Shown here: positions 20,255-31,779 of the stretch, piece by piece
Position numbering within the stretch: the first letter of the stretch is position 1
Layout: each line of letters opens with the position of its first letter
Origin: Chondrus crispus
Taxonomy: Eukaryota; Rhodophyta; Florideophyceae; Gigartinales; Gigartinaceae
Reading direction: 5' to 3'
Length of the DNA: 64,000 nt
Assembly: GCF_000350225.1 (NCBI RefSeq)
Contig: NW_005179080.1
Coordinates: 1 to 64,000, forward strand
The notes under the pieces: model-generated
What the model was told of the DNA's origin: nothing
Databases searched by the model: none
What the model saw: the letters and a program-made list of their open reading frames with translations, nothing else
Program-made: the position numbers and the translations under genes

Positions 20255-20696
20255 TGTCGAGATACGGGGGGCCCCGCCCCGGGTGTGCTGTCATTAGAAT
20301 AGCATTACAGAAGACCGTGATAGATGATCATATCCTTGATCCAGTTGATCCAATCTGCCCAGACAATTGCACGGAAGACGAAAGGTTGTAGCTTTAATTA
20401 ATAGTAGGGTATTGCAAAGTGCAATTCGAAGACAGACATTGTCAGCAGATGTACGGCGAATGAATAAGCTGTCTCTTCTTCTTAAGGTGCGAGTGCGAGC
20501 GACCATGTCGCGAAAGAGATCAAGGCTAGAACGAAATCAATAAACAAGGTTGTACACCAACTTCTGACGACTCCCTCCAAGGCGGGTAGTCGTACTGTCG
20601 TTCTCTCAGAGGACTCAAGTTCTTGCGAACAGTCCAGGCTCTTGCGCGCCTGGTTCCCGAGTCAACGTTTTCACCCTATAACGGAGTTTTTCGACA
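20255..20696 (+). repeat. 3' LTR of element B
   Basis: 442 bp, about three mismatches to 2365-2806; followed by target repeat aggcc. Confidence 0.97.
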
Positions 20697-21440
20697 AGGC
20701 CCCTGAAGCTTTTTCTGAGTCCCAAGGAAGACCCGTTTGGTATGTGGGAGCGCCTCAGGGAGCGGTATGCCGTGTCCAACACCGCCACTAATGTTAAACT
20801 GCAATCGAGGCTTGTTCGTATGAACTACTCTCGTCAACAGATGCAGGACTGCATGGAAGCATTTGTGGAGATCTTCAATCGCCTTGCAGCGATGAAGAGC
20901 GATGTGTCTGAGGACCTACAGGTAGCCATGTTACTGGTGTCCTTCGGAGACTAAATTAAATCCTCCGTCTGCCACGTACTTGCCTCTCTGCAGACTATTC
21001 AAGAGTAGCTCGATTGGAAAACAACTACAGCCAGCCTTCTAAAAGAGTATGAAGAGCAGCTGAACCTCCCCGAACGGAAGAAGGCTAGCAGCGCCGCCTA
21101 TGAAGGGCAGGCATTAGCAGCAGACACCGTCCGGGTCGAAATATTTGAGTCAAGAGGCAGTTTCGCTCCAAGCTGGAGAAAACCCCGAGGCTATAAGTGC
21201 CTCTAAATCGGTCCATCAATCCTTCGAAAAGGATTATTCCCTGAAGGACGGCCGGCCATACTCGTATTGTCCGGCAGCGGCTTCATTTGAGGATGAAAGT
21301 GGTAGGAATTTGACAACGGAATTTGTCGTCGCACGGCAAGCACGTCTTCTGGTTGCACGGCAAGATGATGTAGGGACTCTGCACCCTATTGAAGACATGA
21401 ACAGAAGTCGGAACGAATCTTAGTGTAAGACACATTTAGT
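20697..21440 (+). pseudogene. Copia A gag, C-terminal part
   Basis: Directly continues the frame cut at 2364: LKLFLSPKEDPFGMWERLRERY, then VKLQSRLVRMNY and QMQDCMEAFVEIFNRLAAMK, a UBN2-type copia Gag pattern. A TAA at 20952-20954 and further stops follow. Beyond 21130, SFAPSWRKPRGYKC is what is left of the region before a zinc knuckle. Copia E gag (55449: DGFEKVSNRISAMDSS) is its homologue. Confidence 0.75.
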
Positions 21441-21448
21441 AGAACTCA

Positions 21449-21780
21449 TTGATCGCTCTTGCGAGGAGTGTGTGTCGTACAGACGAAGCCAACAGTGAAC
21501 AGAACGATGCATATCATCTCGTGGTGAGAATGGCGGATGAATCTGGTGATGTGTTTCTCTTGGATTCTGGTGCATTGCACCACTTGGGTATACGAATAGA
21601 CTGGTTGCAAGACTGCAGAAGCATTGAACCACGAGGAATTGTGCTCAATGGCGGCAAACGGGTTTTGCCGCTTATTGCGGAACATTGGTACTACGGACAA
21701 CTTTCAGTACAGGTTCTCAACATTATGGGCGGGTTGTAGTTCTTAACGGCGCCTCGTACGTTCCTCAGCTTACGACGAAT
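21449..21780 (+). pseudogene. Copia A protease
   Basis: The frame DEANSEQNDAYHLVVRMAD leads to the catalytic VFLLDSGALHH, with DSGA at 21563-21574. After a stop at about 21737 the reading VVVLNGASYVPQLTTNLIS in another frame matches the end of copia protease/GAG-pre-integrase. It would process the polyprotein; the copy is frameshifted. Confidence 0.75.
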
Positions 21781-23083
21781 CTCATTTCCTGTTCCAAGCT
21801 TTGCGAAATTGGTCACAAGGTGAACATAGGTTCGGAAAATGCAATGGGATATTAGATGGGTTCATTCAGTTTCGAGGAAGGAAATTTCAAGGGGTGTACC
21901 GATTTGTCGCACATTCAGTCTATCCGGGTTACTCGTCCGCTCATGTCGCTGCGTCAAACCGGCCGTCTGGAGATGAACGCAGAGATGAAGACCAGAGCGG
22001 CCCCGACTCTGAATCCAGATCCAGTTCTGGCTGCAGAATAAACCTTTGGCATGCCAGATTTGGCCACGCTAACAACGACAACGTCGGGCAGTTACTTGGC
22101 ACAGGTGCAGTTACCGGAATGAACCTCAAGAATGGCAAAAGACGGCGAAGAGGCTTTAGTAGCTGCGTAAATGGTAAACATACGAGGCAGACCCCCCGTA
22201 AGAACGCAACGAAGTCCCTGGACCCCGTGGCTGTCATCCACACAGATGTTTGTGCGCCCATTTCTGTTAGTACATTTACGGGAGCCCGGTACTTTGTCTC
22301 AGTCATTGACGAATGTACTAGTTATATAAGCATCGTTCCGATAGCTCGCAAGAGCGATGTTCTCTTGCAGTTCAATCTCTTCCATGCGTGGTTCGAAAGA
22401 AGGTTTGGATGTACGGTCAAGTGCATGCACAGTGATAACGGTAGAGAATTTATTGCACTTTGATCATACCTCAAATAAAAAGGAATTGAGCAGACAACAG
22501 TGCCATGCTGACGCCGAATCAGAATGCCATTGCTGAGCGAGCCAATCACACAGTAGTGGAATGAGCCAGGACAATGCTTTAACACTTGTCCCACCGCATG
22601 AGGTTTGGGCAGAAGCAGTCGTACATGCTGCCAAGATACGCAATCACTTCGTCGGACCAAACGATGAAAAGAAGAATTCCCCAGAGTTGATGGTAGGGAG
22701 GAAGCCTGACGTCACCTTCTTCAGATTTTTTGGTGGTCTTGGATGGTACCATATACTTAAGGAGCTCCGGAAGAAGTTGGATCCGAAACTCAGTTAGGAA
22801 TCGTGATCGGTTGCAGCGCCAACAGCCAGTTAAAGCTCTGGATCCCATCCCGGAACGTCACCGTAATCGCTAGTAACGTGACTATAGTTGAAGACAAGTT
22901 TCCAGCTCGCATTTAGAATGGAGATATCAACGGTGATGCTCCACCGTTGACAAGTCATAAACCTTCGAATCATGATCCAGCAGCAACTCCTTTGCAACCG
23001 ACTCCTCTGAAAACTGTAGTTGATCATCAACTGCCGACACCAGATCAAAACCAGGACAAGCAGAGATAGGACAGTACCACACA
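21781..23083 (+). pseudogene. Copia A integrase and start of linker
   Basis: LWHARFGHAN supplies the two His of the zinc finger at about 22045, but the Cys pair is reduced to FSSCVNGK. DDE residues: IHTDVCAP (about 22243), MHSDNGREF (about 22428), AIAERANHT (about 22535, after a frame change). The C-terminal reading IVIASNVTIVEDKF is the copia block before the acidic linker. The linker PLTSHKPSNHDPAATPL runs to transposon M at 23084 and resumes after 30156 (QFNREEVEALTYNPP). Confidence 0.75.
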
Positions 23084-23098
23084 CAGTCCGTCAGCTTA
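23084..23098 (+). repeat. Left terminal inverted repeat of M
   Basis: CAGTCCGTCAGCTTA; mirrored at 30142-30156 with one mismatch. Confidence 0.85.
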
Positions 23099-23171
23099 GT
23101 AAAAATTTGGAAATCGAGATTGTCATAAGTACATGTTCTGAGATTTCCCGCCTTTCCGGAAACATCGCAAT

Positions 23172-23912
23172 TTGACGTTCTCCGTCCAGGTTTGGCTCCT
23201 TTTAAGTAAAACCGACGCACTTCAACATGTCAATTCTGCTCTCACCCACATCCGTCGGTGTACAAACAAGGGTGTCTGTATTCGCAGATGTATTACGCAT
23301 ATGTCCACGGAATCTCAGTATTCAAGAGAGCCGGACGCATTTGTGGCAATGCAGAATAGCAGTAAGTATGTCAGTTCGGACCCTTGGAACGTCTCAAAGG
23401 AGGGCGCCTGTGAGGCTTGTGGAGAAAACAACAGAAAAAGGCCAACTACCATTGTCATTCTGAATGATAAAGATCTACTGAAGAGAACCAAGATTGATAC
23501 CTCACTATGTAATCCCTTCAAAGGAAGAACAGCAGGAAAGATCCGTCTTTGCACTAATTGTCGTTCAGCTACGATCGCGTGGCCTGTAATTTGCGATGCC
23601 CACAGGCACAAGAAAAAGTCTGCGTCTGCCTTAAAGGCGTGGAAAGTACGTGCAACCCCTAACTCCTCTCGACATATACATGTTTGTTACATTTGTGAAA
23701 GGCTGGGACGTGCATGTTGGGAAGGATCTGAGGAAACTGAGAGCAAGTTTCGTTTGTACAAGAATCTTCAATTGCTAACTTTGCTCGTTTATATTCGTCC
23801 AGCGCAAGAGGTTTTTTGTCTTGAGCTTTCTAGAAGGTCGAAAATTGGCATGAGTGACGCGCGTTTCCTTCTTGCGAATATCGCGCAGAAAATATTCTGC
23901 AACATACATTAA
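23172..23912 (+). CDS. Transposon M N-terminal Cys-rich region
   Basis: Open frame of 246 codons; the likely start is an internal Met (MSTESQYS or MQNSSKY), as the first is close to the TIR. Cys pairs CEACGENN, CTNCRSA, DAHRHKK and CYICERLGRACWEG suggest zinc-binding modules, as often found at the N-terminus of transposases. The frame ends at TAA 23910-23912. More Cys/His (ICDLCRCMGGTHC) follows in the same frame at about 24020, and YACGACRY in the next frame, so one longer zinc region is probably interrupted by a frameshift or small intron (acceptor-like ttttcttttcag at about 24300). No name can be given. Confidence 0.5.
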   Translation: MTFSVQVWLLLSKTDALQHVNSALTHIRRCTNKGVCIRRCITHMSTESQYSREPDAFVAMQNSSKYVSSDPWNVSKEGACEACGENNRKRPTTIVILNDKDLLKRTKIDTSLCNPFKGRTAGKIRLCTNCRSATIAWPVICDAHRHKKKSASALKAWKVRATPNSSRHIHVCYICERLGRACWEGSEETESKFRLYKNLQLLTLLVYIRPAQEVFCLELSRRSKIGMSDARFLLANIAQKIFCNIH

Positions 23913-24025
23913 CATCATACAAGACATGCCATGAAGATTGCATCACAGTATGAGCTCTCTCGCAGTGGTAACAAGCACGGATTCTGTGTATTTTCCATAA
24001 GGGTTGTAGTGGAACAAGTTCTAAT

Positions 24026-27000
24026 TTGCGACCTTTGCCGATGTATGGGAGGCACACACTGCAAGGAACAGAATCATTGTATGAATTCCATGAGTGTGTT
24101 TCTGTGCTTTCTATGGGGTTGCTGACTGGTGAGCAGGTTTGTGGAAGATACGCTTGTGGTGCATGTAGATACATTGTGAGCAAAGGAGCTCTGGGAACAA
24201 GGCCAGCAGTTGATTCTACTCACCTTCTGGACGTCTTTGACAGATGTCTAGCTGACTGCGTTTTGAATGCGTTGTGTGTTTCTAACACGCAATCCGTTTT
24301 CTTTTCAGAGAATGAGGCCGCCTCGCAAGAAGCCCAGCGACCGAGAAAGAAGGTTGTTTCACCTTTCCCGAATGTTCCTCGTTCCCGCTTCCTCCCAGTC
24401 CGTGAGGTGTTTAAGTCACGTTTAAATCTTGTTGAACAAAACGGAAGTGGTAGTAGGAACGTATGCAACAAGACTATTGAGTCTCGTTTGGGATCAGTTC
24501 TATCTGCTAAGAACGTTCATTTATATTCTCTTTCAAGAAAACTGCGATGTTATGCACTAGATGCGGCTCTCCCAGACACGGTGCAGAGTGTCATATCTCT
24601 ATCTTCCGGGGATGATGTTTCTCTTTTACCAAAGGACAGGCGGACGAAGTTTAATGAAGTATGCAGACGGTTTGTAGACAACAAGGATATTTATCGTACT
24701 GGAAAGTGGCTACTCTCAGATGAAATTACGGCAATTCCAAAACAGTTGTGGGCTTCGGTTGTTCTAGACATGGCTTCGAATAAGCAGTTAGCGTCCTGGA
24801 AAGTGGCTGCTTCTGCATCTGGAAAGAATATTTCAGAGCTCTTCCCTGTCTGCAACGATAGGGAGCAGTTGCAGATTTCGGACTTGGACAATTTTGCTCA
24901 CCGTTCTCTATACCACAGTGAATATCTACAATGTATTCCCCGATGCTACTTCCTGCTGTGTCTTCGAGCTCTAAAGCTCACTGAGAAAATTGCGTTTTCA
25001 AGGTCCAGGCTGGCTATCGGCCCACTACAGATGACTTTATATATTGCTGGTATCCTAGAAACGTCTGCATCGTGGACAAGTGTTCTCCATGCTCTCGGAA
25101 TTGTGACGTCATACGACAGTACAGAAAAATTGAGAAAGAGACTTGTACCGGAGAGAGAACATTCATGCGAGGGGGCTTTTGAAAACTTGAAGCTCGAGGA
25201 CAGGGTGGTCACTGTTCAAATGGACAACTTCGATATTCACCCTTTGCATATCGTAAAAGCGTCTGTGAAAACATTACCTATGGTAAGCGGGACGGTAACA
25301 AAAGGGGTTGTTCAGAGCAGAAAGAGGAGTCGAGTATCCCAAGACACGCCAGCAAGCACCTCTCGGGACCCGGCTGCATTAGACGCATGGCTAGATCCTA
25401 AGACTGTGCTCAAGTCACGTGCAGAGTTCGCGTCCTTTTTTTATTCGGATGATGATAAGACTATCCTTGACGAATTTTTCGATGTGGTTTTCGGCGTTGC
25501 TTACGAAAACAGAGCAGTTCTTCTTGGAGAGTCGGCGAGCGTCGGCACATACCGGTGTGGAAGAAATGCGAAGGAATACAAGCACAAGGGTGTGAAATTC
25601 AGAACGTTGCTGTTGTCATGTTTCCAGCAGCACGGGGGTCTAGACAATTCAAACCCCTCATTGTATGATCAGGAAGCAATACTAGTCGATGTAAGTCGCA
25701 TGAGCGCTGCAGATGCATTGACAATACATGCGAAAATCTCAATGCTCAAATACTTGATTCGACCAGGAGAGCCAGGGCGACCGCGTTACGTCGTTTGTGG
25801 TGCAGACCAGCCCACATTCAAAATGATTGTCAAGTTATGGCGCAAGTCCTATTTCGAGGCAGAAAGGAATGGGAATGCAGAGTGTTCGTATGGAGAGTTG
25901 AAGGTACATCAGTGGCTCATACCCTTTCCAGGTTCTTCCATATAGAAAAGCAGAGCCTCTACCCTTTATGTAAGGAAATGCTGTATGGTTTGGGACTTGA
26001 GGAAATGGCAACGTGTTCAGGGCTATCAAAGAGCCAAGTTGAGAACATACTCAAACATAGTCATGCTAGGAATAATCGCGCTGTGCTTTTCAACCTTTGC
26101 GCTGCCATAGTGGTACACGCCTCAGATATCATCCAAGTGGAATGTCCCGATGTTCGGGACGCTATTGATTCTTTGAGCAGAGCATATAGTTCAAACAATT
26201 CTAGTAGCGCAGGTACCTCCAAATTACTTAGTGCCACGAGGGATAAGGTGTCCAAGTTGACAGTTGATATGAGCAGACTCCTTCGGAGGCATGTGCAGGA
26301 CTTCTTCTCTCAAAGCCCAAATGGAAAGCAAATAGTCCGTACTATACTCATGACATACTTATTACCTACTCTTGGCTTTCACATTTTGTCCCGGACAGGC
26401 CATACAGATCTCGTGGACAGGTTCTGGTTAAGACAGAACAACGTCTTGCACACATCTCGTCACATCAAATATGAGGAGCTGTATCTATACTATGGGTTCT
26501 TTCGTGCAATTATGCCAAAAATGGCCTTTGCAGATTTATTCACTAACAAACCGGGCGCAATGGTGGCTCGAGTTCCATCATTCACTGGTGGTATGGGCTC
26601 CGAGCCCATGTGGTCATACGGGGAGTCCCTGTATGACCACAGGGGTTGGGTTTACGTGCACTTGGATGAATTGCAGGAAATGTTTGGTGTTCGTCTGATC
26701 AAATCTCTGAACGTCATTATGCTTGCCTATCTGGAAAGAGCAGGGATTCTACCAGTTTCAATGGCCAGGATGCTCATTAGAACTATTACTGCGGCGACTC
26801 GTGCGTACGGACGGCCTCGAAGGGAGGAAATGAGTGAAGAAGAACGCAAGCCGTTGCTTCGATACGACAAGAATGCAGTGCAACACAACACAATGAAAGC
26901 ATTGGTTGAGCTCATGCAAAGGAAAGGGTTTCGAGTGTCTGACCATAGGACAATTTATCAGCTGAGAAACGTCTTCGGGGATGAGCAAGAGGACCTCAAG

Positions 27001-27795
27001 GACGAGAAGACCTAGAGTCGTATTCTGGATGTTGAGGAGTTCAGAAAGAAGAGCTCAGAACTGCACGCGTCTTCAATATTTCCTGAAGTGTTTGGTTCTC
27101 TTTCAAAAGCTGACATTCAAACGTATTTCAGTGGAAAGCGGTTCATGGGGGAATGGACGAAACAGAGACAAGTTCCAACTGAACCAGCTGCTGGTTCTGT
27201 GATGGAGTTGAATAGAAAGAACGTCCAAAGAAAAACACCGGTACCCACCAAGGATCTTAGAAAGGCCCTAGCAGACAGAAGGCAAATTGTTCACAGGTTG
27301 ATGACATCGCTTACAATAGCGGAGCATGCGGCGATGGGCGGTTGTGACAATGAAGGAGCGGATAATGCTCGTAAGAGGTGGAATGAATTGCATGCAGCAC
27401 GGTGTATGATGTCGCCATTTGCAGATGCGTACAGAGCGTATGACTCTGGTGTGCGCCATGCTCAGAAAAGTAAGATACTAGAAGCCCTGAACTTCGATAT
27501 CGTGCGAAATGTCGAAAAGAACTCCAGAAAGGAAAGTGGAACGAGAAGAAGAAGTGTTTACTACTATTACGATAACGTCATGCCCCTATATGCGGCTGTA
27601 ATGATAGACCTAATGAATCATATCTGGAGCAGAGGCACAGACGGGCGCAGGGGGAACTCTTTGTTCGCTGTGACATTGCTTAAGCTCAAGCACCTTCTTC
27701 GCCCTTGGTTTGTGGGGAGCAGGAATAAGGGTATGAAACAACTACACCTACACATTGACGATCCAGTCACTGTTATCCCTCAGAAGCGTGGATAA
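24026..27795 (+). pseudogene. Transposon M DUF6589-like protein
   Basis: Frame 24026-25945 continues in a second frame to 27795. Landmarks: VVTVQMDNFDIHPLH (about 25210), GRPRYVVCGADQPTFKMIVK (about 25770), KVHQWLIPFPG then, after a one-base shift near 25930, FFHIEKQSLYPLCK. The GDQPT...PFPGxFH pattern is what I recall of DUF6589 proteins from fungi and cnidarians. An in-frame TAG at 27013-27015 interrupts it; the frame otherwise stays open. The segment 27630-27790 (HLHIDDPVTVIPQKRG) leads into the nuclease part. Presumed transposition protein; catalytic residues are not assigned. Family call by memory of motifs only. Confidence 0.55.
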
Positions 27796-29478
27796 CAGAC
27801 CCGGCCGGATACCACGAGAGAAGTGGGGTCGAAGCGTATTACTGTCGAGGAGGACGATTTGCGGAGTATTGGCTTTCACCTTCCAATCACTGTTCCCTGG
27901 GGTACGCTAATTGGGTCGAGAGGAAGCAGGGATACCATCTGCTCCCTGCATTTGTTTTGTGCTGGTCTGGCTGCAATTGAGCTTGTTGATGAGAATGATA
28001 TTGAGGTTGACATATACATGTACGGCCGTTGTTTCTGTTTGAAAGGAAGTTGTATCGGGTTGAAGCCAGACGAACTGATGCCTGAGGTCGCTATGCGCAG
28101 TGACGAATGTGAGGGTACACGCAGCAGAGAGGTCGTTCTGCATAGAAAGATAGGCTGGGAGTCTGATTCGCCTACGACTGACCGAGAGACTCCCAGCAAT
28201 GACCGATTGCTACGGGTACCCAGAACGCATGTTTTAATTATGTCGAAGCAAAGAGGGTTTGAGATATCCGACGTATCATTCGCTCATGAAGAATCAGAAA
28301 TTCACTTCGTGGCTTGCTTTATTAAACATGTTTTACTCATGCTCAAGGAGGACTATTGGGTTTAAACCAATGTGATGAATCAACAACGACAGACAGGATG
28401 TGAAAACCAAGTGACTTGCGGATGTGTCATATTGTCCAAAGACTCCGATTTGACCATGATTCTTGCTCTTGCGCAATTTTTGTATGGGAAGGGACTTCGA
28501 CACGTCCTTGGTGAGAAAGTAATAGAGATTGATAGTCTCATTGACAACCTTCGCAGTTCAAATATTTGCGCAAGTATCATGAGTTGTGCCTATGTGTTAG
28601 CGGGCTGCGACTTTACTGCTGGAACCTACGGGGTTACGCACGAAAATTACTTTCGTGCAGTATGCAGACAAAATTATTTTCTCGGAGCTCTTAGTGAAGC
28701 ATCTGTACCTGACACTTTCGAGTTGATAACGCTTTTGGCTTATTTGGAGAAGGCGGGAATTACGAGACTGGTCACATTCGTAGAGCAGGAGAGGCTTAGA
28801 GCACAATGGAACAGTACCTTCGATGATGTTTCGGAAGTTAAGAAGCGAATGAAGGTACTGTTTCCCTGCCAGTATGCGGTCGGGACCTCGGACTTGCGGT
28901 TGGACGTGAGAAGATTCGTAGCGGACAGAGCTAAGAGCACTTCCGAGCTTATACCACCGAGAGAGCACATCCTACTTCAAGCCGCACGAGTTAAGTTCAT
29001 TGTATTTAAATACTGGTCAAATGCAGACAAGGAAGATGTTTCACCTGAAATCATGCAGGGTTGCAATGAAGAGAAAGGTTTCACGGAAGAGGGATATATA
29101 ATTCTGGAACGTGAGGAAGATGTGAAAGCTTTGTCTAAGCAGATGAAAGATTTAGTGGCTAAATGTGGGTGCAAAGGTCTTTGCAATAGCAATCAATGTT
29201 CATGTATGAAGCGAGGGGCCAAATGTGTTGGGTGCGATTGTGAGCCCAGTAGATCTCAGAACAAAGTAACAAGTATCCAGGTGAATGCTGCCGAAACGGA
29301 ACCTTCAAATGAACAAGATGAGGACATGAAGTCCTCGGAGGAAGTTACTGAAGTGTTGGAGGGGCTAAGAACTGAGCAAGGACGGCGGGAAGGGTTACTG
29401 CAATGCGTTGGTAACGAGTTTAATGATCTAAGGTTCGATGAAGAAGGTATGCTATATCTTCTAGACAAATACATATAG
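27796..29478 (+). pseudogene. Transposon M FEN/XPG-like nuclease with C-terminal CXC motif
   Basis: Same frame as the preceding block, after a TAA at 27793-27795, with another TAA at 28363-28365. XPG-I-like acidic region: ISDVSFAHEESEIHFVAC (about 28262). Second acidic cluster: CGCVILSKDSDLTMILAL (about 28417). H2TH-like block: YVLAGCDFTAGTYGVTHEN (about 28590), matching GCDY..GIG of FEN-1/XPG nucleases. The C-terminus has a tesmin/TSO1-type CXC pattern, CGCKGLCNSNQCSCMKRG with CVGCDC (about 29165-29243), then an acidic tail. FEN-like enzymes cut 5' flaps; CXC domains bind DNA. The three stops could each derive from a Gln codon. Confidence 0.65.
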
Positions 29479-30141
29479 GGTACTGCCAATCAGGTAACAA
29501 ATGCGCAGCCCAAAATAAACAGCACTCCCGATGTGCATTACTGCAACCCAGATAGAGTACCACAAACAAATATGGCTACCCCAGCACTCCAGAAACAGTC
29601 GTAGAACAGACATATCACAAGTTGAAAATAGTTCGGGCTGTTTATCGTCCGAGTCAGATTCGTCACGGTATCGCGCACTCACATCACCACTGTCAATACG
29701 CAAAGAAGTGCATCTCTTTTTGAACATGCCTAGTCCGTATGAGTATGTACCAAGCGACATGGTGAAAACCACGAAACCCTTTTATGCCACAAGACGCAAC
29801 TTTGGCACCTCCAGTTATCACCCAAAGCACAACCTTCTTACTGCGCTTTTATGATGCGAAGTGCGCAAAGAATAATTGGCAATAGGGAAAAACAACACAA
29901 CTAATGTGTAGGGTCAGTCACATGGATTCCGTTTTGCCCGCTTGGAGCACCACAGAAGGTACGACACTCGAGAAATGATCAAAGATGTGAAGAGGAAGGG
30001 CTGAGATGGGCGCGGCGTGCTGTCGTGAAGGTAGAGCGCAACGGTCAACAAAAGCCACAACAAATGCCAAAAGAAATCGATTTTGCATTCCCCCCAAACT
30101 GACTAGAAACCGTGATTTCCAAATATGTCCAAAATTCGACA
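29479..30141. other. 3' noncoding part of transposon M
   Basis: No convincing coding; open frames on either strand are under 120 codons without motifs. Ends in the subterminal inverted block at 30114-30124 and the TIR. Confidence 0.5.
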
Positions 30142-30156
30142 TAAGCTGATGGACTG
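30142..30156 (-). repeat. Right terminal inverted repeat of M
   Basis: taagctgatggactg; inverse of the left end with one mismatch. Confidence 0.85.
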
Positions 30157-31142
30157 CACATAACGAGCCGTGTACTGGTGAACCTGCTAGCCAATTCAAT
30201 CGAGAGGAGGTGGAGGCCCTTACGTACAATCCACCACCGCCAAGTTCTGGGGAAGATGAAGGTGGCAGCCCAGATACCACAGGATATCAAGGGTCGTAGA
30301 ACGAAGTAGAGTAGTTCCCAGAACGGTATCCCCGTCGAGATCGTCGTGCAACATCGTTCTATAGTCCAGGATCAGCAAGAGTTGCAATGTCATTAAAGGC
30401 AATGGCAAGCAGGATACCAGACCCCTCGTCTATGAGTGAAGCTGTTTCGCAGGAGGACGCCAATGAGTGGAAGGATGCCGTCAAATTCGAACTTGAGTCT
30501 CTAAGACAGCACAAGACATGGGAGGTCGTTGCAAGGCCAGAAGGGGCCAAGGTTTTGTCAGCCAGGTTTGTTTTCCTCCCCAAGTACCATGAAAGGGGTG
30601 TAGTACGCCACAAGGCGCGCTTGGTGGTACGTCGAATTCAACATGGCAACGTGGATCAGACACTCTCACGTGTTGTCGACTTCACAACAGTGCGCACTTG
30701 CCGAACTGTAGCGGTTCAGAAAGGGTACGTTGGTGAACAACTGGACATGAAGACCGCCTTCTTGCACGGTGATATCGATGCAGACGTGTATATTACACCT
30801 CCTCAATGTCTATACCTCTGCCATCTCGATGAATTGCTCTAGTAACGACGTGGCTTGCATGGCCTGCGACAAGCGCCGCGTCTATGGCACGAGAAGTGGG
30901 ATTCTGAGATGAAGGAACTGGGATTTTGCAAGTTGACATCCGATGACTCCGTGTATCGCCTGGAAAATACTTGGTTACTACAGCATGTATATGACATCAT
31001 CCAGATGAGTACAACAGACAGAACAGCTCTAACCATCGAGCATGAACACAAGAGACATTTGGATGTGAAAGGTTTGGGCTCACTTCAGTCTTTTCTCGGT
31101 ATACTCTTCGCCGCAAACCAAAATGGAGCTTGGCTCAGTCAG
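30157..31142 (+). pseudogene. Copia A reverse transcriptase, first part
   Basis: Linker remnant QFNREEVEALTYNPPPPSS, then from 30387 WKDAVKFELESLRQHKTWEV, ARFVFLPKYHERG, HKARLVVRR, LDMKTAFLHGDIDADVYI, and after a frame change LHGLRQAPRLWHEKWDSEMK. The catalytic YVDD position reads HVYDIIQM, so the active-site Asp pair is lost. GLGSLQSFLGI and NGAWLSQ lead to the solo LTR insertion at 31143. A dead relic. Confidence 0.85.
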
Positions 31143-31774
31143 TGTGGTACAACCGTACAGACGCTAAAACAGTAACGGAGGAAGGACAGGCTGTACCTAA
31201 AATGAGGGAGTCTGGGAGACCGCTACACTGGAGCATCAGGTAGAGTTATCCGATTAGGTAGGAAGCACAGGACAAGGGAGCCTCCCTTGTGCAGTGCAGT
31301 GTACCTGAGGTACACTGCACTGGACACGCGCAGTCGTACTAGAGTGTAGAGCCGTACGTCCGGTGGCGAGCTGGAAACCTGAGGGAGATTATTACCCGTA
31401 CCGGAAGAAGACTAGGGTAGTAAGTAAGGGGAGGCGTGCTTGACTCGGTTTACCTCCAGCCCGGTGCCCCCTATCTTATACCCCCTAGTATGGTGGTGGC
31501 ACCGGACGGACTACAGTAGCTGTACATACTGTGGCCAGATTACTGTAGCTTACAGTACCTAAAAATTAAACTACTGTACTAACCCACCGATCAGTCGCAC
31601 CCCACGTGTACACCTGCACTAGCTGATGCTACTAACTACACGTGGGCCCCCACGTGGCCACATCTACAAGTGCTGGCCACGTGTTCAACGTATCGGTTAA
31701 CATCTTACTACTGTACTTGGCGGGGCCCCTGGCGCCCGCCTAATACAGTAGCGCCACTTGGCATTTGTACTACA
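31143..31774. mobile_element. Solo LTR, 632 bp
   Basis: Starts TGTGGTAC and ends GTACTACA, with the 5-bp target duplication gtcag at 31138-31142 and 31775-31779. It splits the copia A reading LSQ / QHYIIQV exactly. Internal motifs (acagtac, cacgtgt, long cacgtg-rich tract) resemble the G/K LTR family but the sequence is clearly different. No coding. Presumably formed by LTR-LTR recombination. Confidence 0.93.
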
Positions 31775-31779
31775 GTCAG

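Larger units (their letters stand above)
2365..20696 (+). mobile_element. Copia-type LTR element B
   Basis: Two 442-bp LTRs (2365-2806 and 20255-20696) differ at only about three positions and both start TGTCGAGATA and end TTTTTCGACA. The 5-bp target duplication aggcc sits at 2360-2364 and 20697-20701, inside the gag of element A. Internal order is gag, zinc knuckle, DTGA protease, HHCC/DDE integrase, RVT_2-type RT with YVDD, RNase H. It is interrupted by copia C (about 3784-7469) and chromovirus G (8936-17635); without them it is about 5.9 kb. Despite near-identical LTRs its integrase and RT carry stops, so the copy was probably dead when inserted or mutated quickly afterwards. Confidence 0.95.
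23084..30156 (+). mobile_element. TIR DNA transposon M with DUF6589-like / FEN-like / CXC coding region
   Basis: Ends are CAGTCCGTCAGCTTA (23084-23098) and its inverted counterpart CAGTCCATCAGCTTA (30156-30142), 14 of 15 identical, with a second inverted block ATTTGGAAATC at 23105-23115 and 30114-30124. caca flanks both sides (23080-23083 and 30157-30160), with a longer imperfect cacaca/cacata match, so the target duplication is 4 bp or a decayed 6 bp. The element sits in the integrase-RT linker of copia A, whose frame resumes on the right. The 6 kb of coding is nearly all on the plus strand. Length 7073 bp. Confidence 0.85.

Noticed and set aside
25795..29478. Host genetic code with TAA/TAG read as Gln
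   Set aside because: M's stops would fit, but stops in B and D fall at Trp positions and copia C, B and D frames end normally, so mutation is simpler.
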